A stretch of 61,008 nucleotides of DNA, from contig WRET01000011.1 in the NCBI GenBank assembly GCA_009779195.1, positions 1 through 61,008 of the forward strand. Direction: 5' to 3'. This DNA is from Micrococcales bacterium (GTDB taxonomy: Bacteria > Actinomycetota > Actinomycetes > Actinomycetales > Cellulomonadaceae). The translations under genes were made by a program, and so were the position numbers. This document shows, piece by piece, positions 24,910 to 33,251 of this stretch. The notes beneath the pieces are model-generated. The model ran no database searches. It was not told the origin of the DNA and saw only the letters and a program-made list of their open reading frames with translations. The first letter of the stretch is position 1; every line of letters begins with the position of its first letter.

Positions 24910-26111
24910 CCACGCAAAACATCCCCGCACCTGGGCCCGGGCAACCAGCCGCACCGCTGGGCGCGCAGCCGGTCCTGACTGCCCCGGGTTCCATGGGCCG
25001 GGCCGCCGACGCCCCAGCCCTGCTGAGGTTCCTGACCGAGCTGGGTGAGTGGTCGGCCCGGCGTCGTGCCGAGCTCGACGAGCTGGACCCGGACTCGCTG
25101 GACCCCGAACCGTGGACCCCCGCCGAGCTGGCGCTGCGCGACGACCTGGTCCTGGCCATGGGCTTGTGGCAGTCGGTGCGCTCACGCGCCGACGACCTGC
25201 ACCGCACGTGGGACTCGGGCCGGGTCGGCGTGGTGGAGCGCGAACAGATGACCGCCTTGATCTGGGGCCGTCTGGACACCGGCACCGGCGCAGGGACCTT
25301 GTCGCTGCTGGAGGCGGCCCGGCTGTGCGACACGCTCACCGCGTCGTTGCAGTCCAGGTTGAACCACGACCCGGACGCCACCGACGTGCTCAGGCGCCGC
25401 CGGGCGCTGCGGGCAGCCCTGGTGCGTTGCGAAGACCTCGCCTCGGCGCTGGCTGCGACGGACGAGACCGACGGGCCCAGCACCGCCGACCAGGTGGCTG
25501 ACCTGGTGCGGCGCCTCGGTGTGGTGACCAGCCAGTCTGAACGTGGTGCGGACGTCGCCGGACGGCTCGCCGAGCTGGAGATCGACGTCGCCCGCGCCGA
25601 ACGTGACCTCATCGTCGCCCTGTCTGCCCACCAGCAGCTCGCCCGCGACCGCGGGCGCGCGCTGCGGCTGCGCACCGCGCTGGCCAGCTCCGAACCAGCG
25701 GTCCACGACCTGGCCGACCGGACCAGGGCCGAGATCGCCGACCCACCACGCTTGGCGGTACCTGACGTGACCCGTCTGGGAGACCCGCCGACCGACCGCG
25801 CTGGCCTGGACTCGTACACCGCACGTCTGGGCCGTGCCGAGCAGGCCCTCGCCCAGGCCCGTGAGGCGTTCAGCGCCCCGTTGCGCCAGCGGGCGTCTCT
25901 GCGCTACTCCCTGCGCACCGCGACGGAACGTTCGCTGGCCAACGGCCGCGCCGAGACCGCCACAGCCCAGGCTGCCCTGGAAGAGGCGACCGCCGCCGTG
26001 GAAGCCACCCCGTGCGACCTGGCCCTGGCCGCCGCGCTGGTCGAGCAGTACGAGATCGTGACCCGAGACCTGCCACGTCCTGTCCGTCCTGCCCACGGAG
26101 CAGCGTCATGA
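24906..26111 (+). CDS. Unknown long helical protein between glnH and pknG
   Basis: A 401-residue cytoplasmic protein that I do not recognise. After a Pro-rich N-terminus (about 1-35) it is almost entirely predicted helix with many Ala, Arg, Glu and Leu, including LRFLTELGEWSARRRAELDE and LAELEIDVARAERDLIVALS. It looks like a coiled-coil or helical-bundle adaptor. Overlap with glnH (ATGA) and a 16-bp gap to pknG put it between sensor and kinase. In mycobacteria and corynebacteria glnH is followed directly by pknG, so this is an extra component. A scaffold linking GlnX to PknG is one possibility. Confidence 0.78.
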   Translation: MTTQNIPAPGPGQPAAPLGAQPVLTAPGSMGRAADAPALLRFLTELGEWSARRRAELDELDPDSLDPEPWTPAELALRDDLVLAMGLWQSVRSRADDLHRTWDSGRVGVVEREQMTALIWGRLDTGTGAGTLSLLEAARLCDTLTASLQSRLNHDPDATDVLRRRRALRAALVRCEDLASALAATDETDGPSTADQVADLVRRLGVVTSQSERGADVAGRLAELEIDVARAERDLIVALSAHQQLARDRGRALRLRTALASSEPAVHDLADRTRAEIADPPRLAVPDVTRLGDPPTDRAGLDSYTARLGRAEQALAQAREAFSAPLRQRASLRYSLRTATERSLANGRAETATAQAALEEATAAVEATPCDLALAAALVEQYEIVTRDLPRPVRPAHGAAS

Positions 26112-26127
26112 CCCTCAGGAGCCACCT

Positions 26128-28437
26128 GTGAACCCCTCGAACACCCGCTGCCTCATGCCTGGCTGCACCGGCAGCATCGACGAAGGCTACTGCAACGTCT
26201 GCGGCTCTCCCGTCGGCGCAGCCCCACCCCCACCGGTCTCACCCACCCAGGAGGTTTCCGGGACGGCCAGGACCAGCTCGTCGCGGCTGGCGGCCCAGGC
26301 GCTGGGCTCGGCGCGGATCGGCTCTGGACGTACCCGCAGGCTGAGCACGTCAGCGACCCGTCTGCGGGTCCAGCGTATGGGTGCCGGGCTCACCACGGTG
26401 CCACCCACCCCGACTGTCGACCCTCTGGCAGCGGTGATGGGCAACCCGGTGGTGCCTGAGCACAAACGGGTCTGCTCGTCGTGCTCCAACAGGGTGGGCC
26501 AGAGCCACGACGGTTCGCAGGGACGTACCGACGGGTTCTGCCCCACATGCGGCTCCCGGTTCGACTTCCGCCCCACCTTGCTTCCTGGCGACCTGGTCGG
26601 TGGCCAGTACCAGGTGGTCGGCTGCCTGGCGCACGGCGGGCAGGGCTGGATCTACCTCGCCCAAGACCGCAACGTCTCGGACCGCTGGGTGGTGCTCAAA
26701 GGTCTGCTGAACTCCAACGACCCTGACGCTGTGGCCGCAGCCATCGCCGAGCGGCAGTTCCTGGCGGAGGTGGACCACCCGCTCATCGTGGAGATCTACA
26801 ACTTCGCGACGTTCGGCGGTGTCGGCTACATCGTCATGGGTTACGTCGGCGGCACGTCGCTGAAATCTATCCTCGCCGAGCGCAACGCCCGCGCGGGGCA
26901 GGTCGACCCGCTGCCGGTGGACCAAGCCCTGGCCTACGTGCTGGAGATCTTGCCCGCGTTCAGCTACCTGCACGACCAGGGTCTGCTGTACTGCGACTTC
27001 AAACCCGACAACCTCCTCAGCCATGGCGAGACCGTCAAGCTCATCGACCTGGGCGGTGTGCGCCGCGCCGACGACGACCACTCCCCCATCTTCGGGACCG
27101 TCGGTTTCCAGGCGCCGGAGGTCGCCGTCGACGGCCCGTCGGTCGCCTCAGACGTTTTCACCATCGGGCGGACCCTGGCCACGATGGTCCTGGACTTCCG
27201 GGGCAACACCTCCACCTACGCCACGACCTTGCCGCCGGTCGCCGAGACCCCTTTGTTCACCCGGTACGACTCGTTCCACCGGCTGCTGGCCAAAGCGTGC
27301 GCACCGGACCCCAACGACCGTTTCGCGACCGTCGACGAGCTACGGGTGCAGATGCTCGGGGTGCTGCGCGAGGTGGTCGCGCTCGACCGGGGCCAGGGCA
27401 CCGCCGCTCGTTCCACGACGACGTCCGCGCTGTTCGCCGCCCCGACCGTCGACGCGGCCGACCCGTTGCAGCCCTCCGAGCTGCCTTTGCTGCGCCTCGA
27501 CGAGCACGACCCCATGGCCGGGTGGCTGTCCGGGGTGACCCTCACCGACCTGGCCGCCCGGTTCGCGTCGCTGTCGGCACCACCGCAGACCACGGCGGAG
27601 GTCCTGCTGGCCCGGGCCCAGACCGCCCTGGCTGCGGCCTCCAGCGAGCTGGCGACAGCGACGGAGTGGGCGAACCACGCCCGGCAGGCCATCGAAGACC
27701 TGCTCCGGCTGGACCCGTGGGACTGGCGCGCCGCGTGGCTGTCCGGCTTGCTGGAGCTGACCCGAGGCGCCTGGCCACCTGAGCTGCACGGCGTCAGGAC
27801 CGAGGCCGAGCACGCAAAGGTCATGGCGTCGGCCACCGTCGCCGCCCGTGCGTCGTTCAACGCGGTGTACGGGCAGGTACCCGGCGAGCTGGCCCCCAAG
27901 CTTGCCCTGGCGACCTGCTGCGAGCTGTCCGGGGAGGACGCGCTCGCCGAGTCGCTGTACCTGGTGTGCGCCAGCGCCGACGCGAACTACACCTCCGTGG
28001 CGGCGTTCGGCCTGGCCCGTATCCGCCTGCGCCGCGACGACCTGGACGCGGCCCTGGAGGCGCTGGCCATGGTCAGCCCGACCCGTGGGTCGTACGCCCA
28101 GGCCCAGATGATGCGCGCCCGCCTGCTGGCCGGGTCGGGCCGCGGCCTGGCCGAGCTGGCGCGGGCCCTGGAGGACCTGGACCGGTTGCCGATCTCGTCG
28201 CTGTCCAAGGCCAAGCTCCAGCTCGACGTGATGAAAACAGCCCTGACCACGGTGACGACACCTGGTGTGCCCCCGGCTCCCACCTTGACCATCGGCGGGC
28301 ACCCTGCCACCGAACCAGGGCTGCGCGACGGCGCCGAACAGGCCTGCCGCGACCTGGCCCGTCTGACCGTCGAACCCGCGGCCCGGTTCGCTCTCGTCGA
28401 CGAGGCGAACCGTCTGCGGCGTTGGACCGTACGATGA
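26128..28437 (+). CDS. pknG: PknG-type serine/threonine protein kinase
   Basis: A soluble kinase of 769 residues with the full PknG layout. An extra zinc ribbon comes first (CMPGCTGSIDEGYCNVCG, here CLMPGC at residue 8). Next is the PknG rubredoxin-like motif (CSSCSNRVG and GFCPTCGSRF, about 110-145). The kinase domain spans about 155-415: the Gly loop is AHGGQGWIYLA, the Lys is in WVVLKGLL, the catalytic loop is LLYCDFKPDNLL and the metal site is LIDLGGV. A TPR-rich C-terminus (about 480-769) includes GELAPKLALATCCELSG and AFGLARIRLRRDDLDAAL, close to PknG. In relatives PknG phosphorylates the FHA protein GarA/OdhI to control 2-oxoglutarate dehydrogenase. It overlaps the PP2C gene. Confidence 0.94.
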   Translation: MNPSNTRCLMPGCTGSIDEGYCNVCGSPVGAAPPPPVSPTQEVSGTARTSSSRLAAQALGSARIGSGRTRRLSTSATRLRVQRMGAGLTTVPPTPTVDPLAAVMGNPVVPEHKRVCSSCSNRVGQSHDGSQGRTDGFCPTCGSRFDFRPTLLPGDLVGGQYQVVGCLAHGGQGWIYLAQDRNVSDRWVVLKGLLNSNDPDAVAAAIAERQFLAEVDHPLIVEIYNFATFGGVGYIVMGYVGGTSLKSILAERNARAGQVDPLPVDQALAYVLEILPAFSYLHDQGLLYCDFKPDNLLSHGETVKLIDLGGVRRADDDHSPIFGTVGFQAPEVAVDGPSVASDVFTIGRTLATMVLDFRGNTSTYATTLPPVAETPLFTRYDSFHRLLAKACAPDPNDRFATVDELRVQMLGVLREVVALDRGQGTAARSTTTSALFAAPTVDAADPLQPSELPLLRLDEHDPMAGWLSGVTLTDLAARFASLSAPPQTTAEVLLARAQTALAAASSELATATEWANHARQAIEDLLRLDPWDWRAAWLSGLLELTRGAWPPELHGVRTEAEHAKVMASATVAARASFNAVYGQVPGELAPKLALATCCELSGEDALAESLYLVCASADANYTSVAAFGLARIRLRRDDLDAALEALAMVSPTRGSYAQAQMMRARLLAGSGRGLAELARALEDLDRLPISSLSKAKLQLDVMKTALTTVTTPGVPPAPTLTIGGHPATEPGLRDGAEQACRDLARLTVEPAARFALVDEANRLRRWTVR

Positions 28438-29945
28438 CAGGACGCACGCACCCAGAGGACCCCAGCCACGGAACCAGACCCGCGGAACCAGCGACGAACC
28501 CAGAGATGAGCCTCCAGATGAGCCCGCAGGACGAGCCCGTACGCACGCACACTCCCGAGGCCGACACCGACGCCGACCTCTGCGAGACCGTCGACGAGAC
28601 ACCCGCCGAGCCGGATGCCGGCACCGGGTTGGCTGACCAGGCTGGCGAACCGTCCGACGACACAGAACCCGACGGCATAGAACCCGACGAGACGAACACC
28701 GAAGAGACGAACACCGAAGAGGTAGGCACCGACGAGACGAACACCGAAGAGGCCGGCACCGAGGAGACAGGCTCCGAAGAGGCCAGCACCGACGAGGCCG
28801 GCACCGACGCCACGCAGCCCTATGCCCCTGCGTACGGCACACGGCCGTCCGCAGACGGCGTCGCAGACGATGACGCCGCAGGCGAACCGGCTGAGGAAGC
28901 CGCTGCCGAGGCACCTGTCGAGCCGATCGCCTGCCCGACGTGCGAGGCGACGGTCCCGGCGATCACGTTCTGCGAGGAGTGCGGTTCGCGGCTCGACGAC
29001 GAGCCCGACAACTCCCCGACCCCCGTGCACGGGATCGCCGTGGTCACCGGCCTGCCATGCCCGCAGTGCGAGGAGACGCAGTACTCCGACGGCTACTGCA
29101 ACCAGTGCGGCGGACGCCAGCCCCAGGTGCGCGACCACATGGAAGAGTCCCCCACCGCCTGGGTCGCCGGGGTGTGCGACCGCGGAGTCAGCCACTACCG
29201 CAACGAAGACTCCCAGGCCATGGTCGCCTCGGCCGAGCCTGGGCAGTTCGCTGCGCTCGTGGTCTGCGACGGGGTGTCGTCGGTGCCCCGCTCGGACGAG
29301 GCCAGCCAAGCCGCCGCCCAGGCCGCCGTCCAGGTGCTCAACCCCGTCCCGGACTTCGACGCTGACGAAACCCCCGACCCGGACTGGGGCCAGATGCTGT
29401 GCGCTGCCGCCCAGGCTGGCAACGACGCAGTGGCCGCGGTTGCCGGACCGTGCGCCGACGACGGGCACAACTGCCCGTCGTGCACGTTCGTCTCGGCAGT
29501 GGTCGACTCGGGCAAGATCACCACAGCCTCGGTGGGCGACTCGCGCGCCTACTGGCTGCCCGACCAAGGCACCCCCGTCGTCTTGACGACCGACGACTCG
29601 TGGGCGCAGGAGATGATCCGCGCCGGGATGCCACGCACGCAGGCTGAACGCGCCCCGCAGGCCCACGCCATCACCCGGTGGCTCGGACCGGACGCCCCGG
29701 CGCTGGACCCGGCCATCACCACCTGCCAGCCCGAAGGCCCCGGGTGGTTGTGCGTGTGCTCTGACGGGCTGTGGAACTACTGCTCAGAGGCTGACGGCCT
29801 GCGCGACCTGGTCGTCGAACAGGCGGCAGCCTGCGACGGCGACCCCTTGGAGACCGCCCGCGCCCTGGTCGACTGGGTCAACGCCAGGGGTGGCCGCGAC
29901 AACGTCACCGTCGTCTTGGCACGTTTGGCCTCTACGACCCGCTAA
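28434..29945 (+). CDS. PP2C-type phosphatase with acidic N-terminus and two zinc ribbons
   Basis: A 503-residue phosphatase. Residues 1-160 are acidic and repetitive (TNTEE, GTDE units). Two zinc ribbons follow: CPTCEATV with FCEECGSRL, then CPQCEET with GYCNQCGGR (about 165-225). The PP2C domain spans about 235-500 with the metal residues intact: SHYRNEDSQAMV, LVVCDGVSSV, TTASVGDSRAYWL, LCVCSDGLWNY and GGRDNVTVVLARL. It would reverse phosphorylation by the PknG made from the same message, to which it is coupled by an ATGA overlap. No membrane span is present. The usual DGMGG motif reads DGVSS, common in bacterial PP2C. Confidence 0.92.
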   Translation: MTGRTHPEDPSHGTRPAEPATNPEMSLQMSPQDEPVRTHTPEADTDADLCETVDETPAEPDAGTGLADQAGEPSDDTEPDGIEPDETNTEETNTEEVGTDETNTEEAGTEETGSEEASTDEAGTDATQPYAPAYGTRPSADGVADDDAAGEPAEEAAAEAPVEPIACPTCEATVPAITFCEECGSRLDDEPDNSPTPVHGIAVVTGLPCPQCEETQYSDGYCNQCGGRQPQVRDHMEESPTAWVAGVCDRGVSHYRNEDSQAMVASAEPGQFAALVVCDGVSSVPRSDEASQAAAQAAVQVLNPVPDFDADETPDPDWGQMLCAAAQAGNDAVAAVAGPCADDGHNCPSCTFVSAVVDSGKITTASVGDSRAYWLPDQGTPVVLTTDDSWAQEMIRAGMPRTQAERAPQAHAITRWLGPDAPALDPAITTCQPEGPGWLCVCSDGLWNYCSEADGLRDLVVEQAAACDGDPLETARALVDWVNARGGRDNVTVVLARLASTTR

Positions 29946-29975
29946 CCTGAGGGCACGCGTCGGGGAAAGGAAGTC

Positions 29976-31253
29976 ATGGCAACGTTCAACGCTGAAGTAT
30001 TCAGCAACGAGTTCTTGGCCGAAGGTGCCACTGACGTCCATGCCATCGTGCAGGTAGAGTGCCGCGGCGCAGGTACCGCTGGTACCGGCGGGGGTGGGGC
30101 GGCAGCCGAGATCGTCATTATCGACACGTCCGGGTCGATGACCGGAGAAAAGCTCGCCGCAGCCAAGCAGGCCGCCTCGGTGGCTATCGACAGGATCGTC
30201 GACGGGACCTGGTTCGCGGTGATCGGCGGGTCGCATGTCGCCCAACGCATCTTCCCCTACCCCAACGCCCGGATGGCCATGGTGCCGATGGAGCGCAGCG
30301 CACGGATCGAGGCGCAGCGGGCGATCGCGTCGGTCCGTGCGACCGGCGGGACTGCTATGAGCACCTGGCTGGCCCTGGCGGACGAGACCTTCTCCGCGGC
30401 CTCCACGACCCAGCGGCACGCGATCTTGCTCACCGACGGCAAGAACGAGTCCGAGCCGACCGACCAGCTGCGCCGGGTGCTCGCCGGGGTCGAGGGCCAC
30501 TTCCAGTGCGACGCGCGCGGGGTGGGCCAGACCTGGGTGGTCTCCGAGCTGCGGGACATCGCTTCGACCCTGCTCGGCGAGGTCGCTCTCATCGCCGACC
30601 CTGCCGACCTGGCTGCCGACTTCGACGCGGTCATGCGTATGTCCATGGCCCGTGGTGTGCCCGAGGTGCGGATGCGGGTGTGGACCCCGCAGGGCGCCTC
30701 CCTGCTGTTCGTGCGGCGGGTCGCTCCGACGGTCGAAGACCTCACCCCCAAGGCTGTGGCGGTCTCCGAGCTCATCCGCGAGATCCCCACCGGCTCGTGG
30801 GGTGACGAGGGGCGTGACTACCACGTCGCGGTCCGTGTGCCGTCGCGCCCGATCGGCTCCGAACAGCTCGCCGCCCGGTTCCAGGTCGTCGTCAACAGCC
30901 AGGTCCAGGCCAGCGCGCTGATCAAGGCACGTTGGTCGTCCGACGCGAACCTCACCGCCCGTATCAACCCCGAGGTGGCGCACTACACTGGCCAGGCCGA
31001 GCTCGCCCAGGCCATCCAGGAAGGGCTGGCTGCCAAAGCCGCTGGGGACGAGGGCACGGCGACAGTGCGTCTGGGCCGGGCGGTCCAGCTCGCGCACCAG
31101 ACCGGCAACGACGAGGCGACCCAGAGGTTGCGCAAGGTGGTTGACGTGGACGACCAAGAACGTGGGACCGTGCGCTTGCGCCGCGAGGCGACCAAGCTCG
31201 ACGAGATGGCCCTGGACACCGGTTCGACGAAGACCTCCCGGGTGCGCCGGTGA
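29976..31253 (+). CDS. Von Willebrand factor A domain protein
   Basis: A 425-residue protein with an N-terminal vWA domain (about 45-220) and a beta-rich C-terminal half. The metal-binding MIDAS is complete: DTSGSMTG, TGGTAMSTWL and LLTDGKNES. The C-terminal region ends with helices (AELAQAIQEGLAAKAAGDEG). vWA, PP2C and kinase genes together form the TerY-P triad known from Ter stress systems; this is the vWA member. A good ribosome-binding site (AAAGGAAG) lies before the ATG. TAACCT overlaps the PP2C stop and may provide an internal promoter. It overlaps the FHA gene. Confidence 0.92.
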   Translation: MATFNAEVFSNEFLAEGATDVHAIVQVECRGAGTAGTGGGGAAAEIVIIDTSGSMTGEKLAAAKQAASVAIDRIVDGTWFAVIGGSHVAQRIFPYPNARMAMVPMERSARIEAQRAIASVRATGGTAMSTWLALADETFSAASTTQRHAILLTDGKNESEPTDQLRRVLAGVEGHFQCDARGVGQTWVVSELRDIASTLLGEVALIADPADLAADFDAVMRMSMARGVPEVRMRVWTPQGASLLFVRRVAPTVEDLTPKAVAVSELIREIPTGSWGDEGRDYHVAVRVPSRPIGSEQLAARFQVVVNSQVQASALIKARWSSDANLTARINPEVAHYTGQAELAQAIQEGLAAKAAGDEGTATVRLGRAVQLAHQTGNDEATQRLRKVVDVDDQERGTVRLRREATKLDEMALDTGSTKTSRVRR

Positions 31254-32047
31254 GCGCCACCTGCCCGGCCGGGCACTCCTCGACATCTGACGACTACTGC
31301 GACGTGTGTGGGTCGCCGATCGGCGCCCCCCCGGCACCTGCCTCCACCGAGACGCCTACCGAAGCGGCCCCCACGGGCCCGCAGGACTGCCCGAACTGCG
31401 CGGCGCAGGCTCCCGCGGCGGCACTGTTCTGCGAGAGCTGCGGGTACGACTTCACCACCGGCGCCCTGCCTGAGCCTCCGACACCTTTGGACCTGTCGCT
31501 CGTCCTGCCGTCCCTGGGCCCACCTGTGGATCTGGACCTGTCGCCCGCCGCGCCGTCGGAGGGCCCAGCGGAACCAGACCTGGACACGGCGACCGCCAGC
31601 GTCGAGGCACCATCACCAGAGCCAGAACCAGAACCTCCAGGGCCGATGTGGGTCGCCGAGATGTGGGTCGACGCGGACTGGTACCACCAGCTGCCGGTGC
31701 AACCTGACGACCCGCTGCCGTCAGCAGGCCTGCCGAAGGTCGTGGCGATAACCACCAAGACGGCGCTCATCGGCCGCCCCTCGCGGTCGAAGAACATCCT
31801 GCCCGAGCTGGACTGCACCCCCGACTCGTCGGTGTCGCGCCGTCACGCCCAGCTGACCACTGACGGCCAGCGCTGGTGGGTCGAAGACCTCGACTCGGCG
31901 AACGGCACGTTCGTCGCCGCCGCAAGCGACCCGTTGCCCACCGAACCTATCGCCTCTGGCCAACGTCGTGAGATCGGCGGCGGCGACAGGGTCTGGGTCG
32001 GGGGGTGGACCCGTCTGGTCCTGCGCGAGGCCCTGCCCGGCGAATGA
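31250..32047 (+). CDS. FHA-domain protein with two N-terminal zinc ribbons
   Basis: A 265-residue protein. Residues about 4-25 (CPAGHSSTSDDYCDVCG) and 44-66 (CPNCAAQ, FCESCGYDF) are zinc ribbons of the same type as in the PknG and PP2C of this cluster. A Pro/Glu-rich linker leads to a C-terminal FHA domain (about 165-260) with LIGRPSRSKN, SSVSRRHAQL and DLDSANGTFV, giving the Arg, Ser, His and Asn needed to bind phosphothreonine. It is the obvious reader of PknG phosphorylation. It differs from GarA/OdhI in having zinc ribbons, and the ETT-type N-terminal phosphosite is not seen. Overlaps on both sides indicate coupling. Confidence 0.92.
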   Translation: MSATCPAGHSSTSDDYCDVCGSPIGAPPAPASTETPTEAAPTGPQDCPNCAAQAPAAALFCESCGYDFTTGALPEPPTPLDLSLVLPSLGPPVDLDLSPAAPSEGPAEPDLDTATASVEAPSPEPEPEPPGPMWVAEMWVDADWYHQLPVQPDDPLPSAGLPKVVAITTKTALIGRPSRSKNILPELDCTPDSSVSRRHAQLTTDGQRWWVEDLDSANGTFVAAASDPLPTEPIASGQRREIGGGDRVWVGGWTRLVLREALPGE

Positions 32048-32559
32048 GAGCCGACCTGTTCGTCCGCCCGGCCACCGAAGGTGACGAGCACCCCATCACT
32101 GACGTCCAGCTCGCAGCCTGGACCACCACCGGTCTGCTGGGCGACGACGTCATCGCCCTCCTCGACCCCGCTGCCATGCGCGAGTCGTGGCACAATGCCA
32201 TCACCGCCCCACCAGGCCCCGACTACCGCGTCCTCGTCGCCTGCGACGGCCCCCGCGTCGTCGGTTTCGCCTCCGTCGCCCCCCAGCCCCCCTCCGGCCT
32301 CATCCTCGCCTTCGAAGTCACCCCCACCGAACAACGCTCAGGCCACGGCTCGCGCCTCCTCGCCGCCGTCGTCGACCACCTGCGCACCACCGACGCCACC
32401 GAAGTGGCCACCTGGATCGTGCACACCGACGAAGCCCGCACCCGTTTCTTCGCCGGCGCCGGCCTAGCCCCCGACGGCCCCCAACGCCACCTCACCACCC
32501 ACGAACCCCCCCAAGACGTCACCCCCCTCACCGAGTCCCACTGGTCCGCCACCATCTGA
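32044..32559 (+). CDS. GNAT-family N-acetyltransferase
   Basis: A 171-residue acetyltransferase: FVRPATEGDEHPITDVQLAA, then LILAFEVTPTEQRSGHGSRL (the acetyl-CoA loop is the R-S-G-H-G part) and ARTRFFAGAGLAPDG. The ATG at 32044 overlaps the FHA stop (ATGA), so it is coupled to the signalling cluster, though a role there is unproved. Third-position C use is heavier than in its neighbours, hinting that it joined separately. Confidence 0.88.
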   Translation: MRADLFVRPATEGDEHPITDVQLAAWTTTGLLGDDVIALLDPAAMRESWHNAITAPPGPDYRVLVACDGPRVVGFASVAPQPPSGLILAFEVTPTEQRSGHGSRLLAAVVDHLRTTDATEVATWIVHTDEARTRFFAGAGLAPDGPQRHLTTHEPPQDVTPLTESHWSATI

Positions 32560-32595
32560 CCCACCGAGATGGTTGGTCGTGGACAGACCTACGTG

Positions 32596-32766
32596 TCACA
32601 CGCTGCGTCTGGCACGAAGGTCCGCGAGCCGGGCACGGGCGATCCGAACCGTCTCGTCGTGGTCGACCAGCTGCACCCGGCCGCTGTCGACGTCGTCGAT
32701 CCGACGACGCAGCTCAGCCCGCCACAGCGCCTCGACGTCGGCCTGGCCCGCCAGCTCTGGTGACAT
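32596..32766 (-). CDS. Orphan addiction-module antitoxin-like protein
   Basis: A 56-residue protein with the pattern of short addiction-module components of the TIGR02574 type (VEALWRAELRRRIDDVDSGR, then VQLVDHDETVRIARARL). These are RelB/ParD-like antitoxins that normally precede a RelE/ParE toxin. No toxin follows, because the acetyltransferase gene converges immediately. The ATG at 32766 is chosen as the family-length start. It is a likely remnant or orphan. Confidence 0.55.
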   Translation of the reverse strand: MSPELAGQADVEALWRAELRRRIDDVDSGRVQLVDHDETVRIARARLADLRARRSV

Positions 32767-32837
32767 GCCCTCAGCGTATGCCACCGGTGTCACAGCAGGC
32801 CAAGACGCGGTTGTGGACCGGTACACGGACTCCCAGA

Positions 32838-32900
32838 GTGATATGTAGTAGGCAGTAGTATGCTATTAATGTATCTTAAGACTGAAAGTATTGATGATGG
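32838..32900 (+). promoter_or_regulatory. AT-rich promoter/operator region of hipBA
   Basis: About 60 bp of conspicuously AT-rich DNA (ATATGTAGTAGGCAGTAGTA, then TATTAAT at 32864-32870) in otherwise GC-rich sequence. TATTAAT is the best -10 candidate. Repeated GTAGTA words may be HipB operator half-sites. The composition suggests acquisition with the module. Confidence 0.5.
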
Positions 32901-32927
32901 AGAGGTGCCGTGGGTCGGGGAGCGATC

Positions 32928-33251
32928 ATGGCTGATCCTGAGACTAGGGACGCGCTGAGGGTGTTCGGCGCGCAGGTCCGCGATGCTCGGGCGGCACGGA
33001 GGCTGACGGTGGCGCAGGCTGCCGCCAGGTGCGGGGTCTCACCGCGCACGATGACGCTGATCGAGCAGGGCGCGCCGCAGGTCTCGGTCGGCCATGCGTT
33101 CCACGCGGCGCTCGTCCTGGGTGTCCCGTTGTTCGGTGAGGACGCCGACGGGCGGGCCAACCTCGCCGCCCTGGCTCTGAGCAGGATCGCGCTGCTGCCG
33201 CGCCGCACGGTCCTGCGCCTGGACGAGGTGGCTGACGATGACGACTTCTGA
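32928..33251 (+). CDS. hipB: HipB-like XRE antitoxin
   Basis: A 107-residue HTH protein (FGAQVRDARAARRLTVAQAA, CGVSPRTMTLIEQGAPQVSV). It would repress the hipBA operon and neutralise HipA. The ATG at 32928 has GGGGAG upstream; a GTG at 32910 is the alternative start. It overlaps hipA by 14 bp, typical of hipBA. Confidence 0.88.
   Translation: MADPETRDALRVFGAQVRDARAARRLTVAQAAARCGVSPRTMTLIEQGAPQVSVGHAFHAALVLGVPLFGEDADGRANLAALALSRIALLPRRTVLRLDEVADDDDF

Noticed and set aside
26128..28437. GlnX/GlnH as part of an ABC transporter
   Set aside because: No permease or ATPase genes are adjacent; the layout matches the PknG sensor set instead.
31250..32047. FHA protein called as GarA/OdhI itself
   Set aside because: It is longer, carries zinc ribbons and lacks a visible N-terminal ETT phosphosite; only the FHA fold and position agree.
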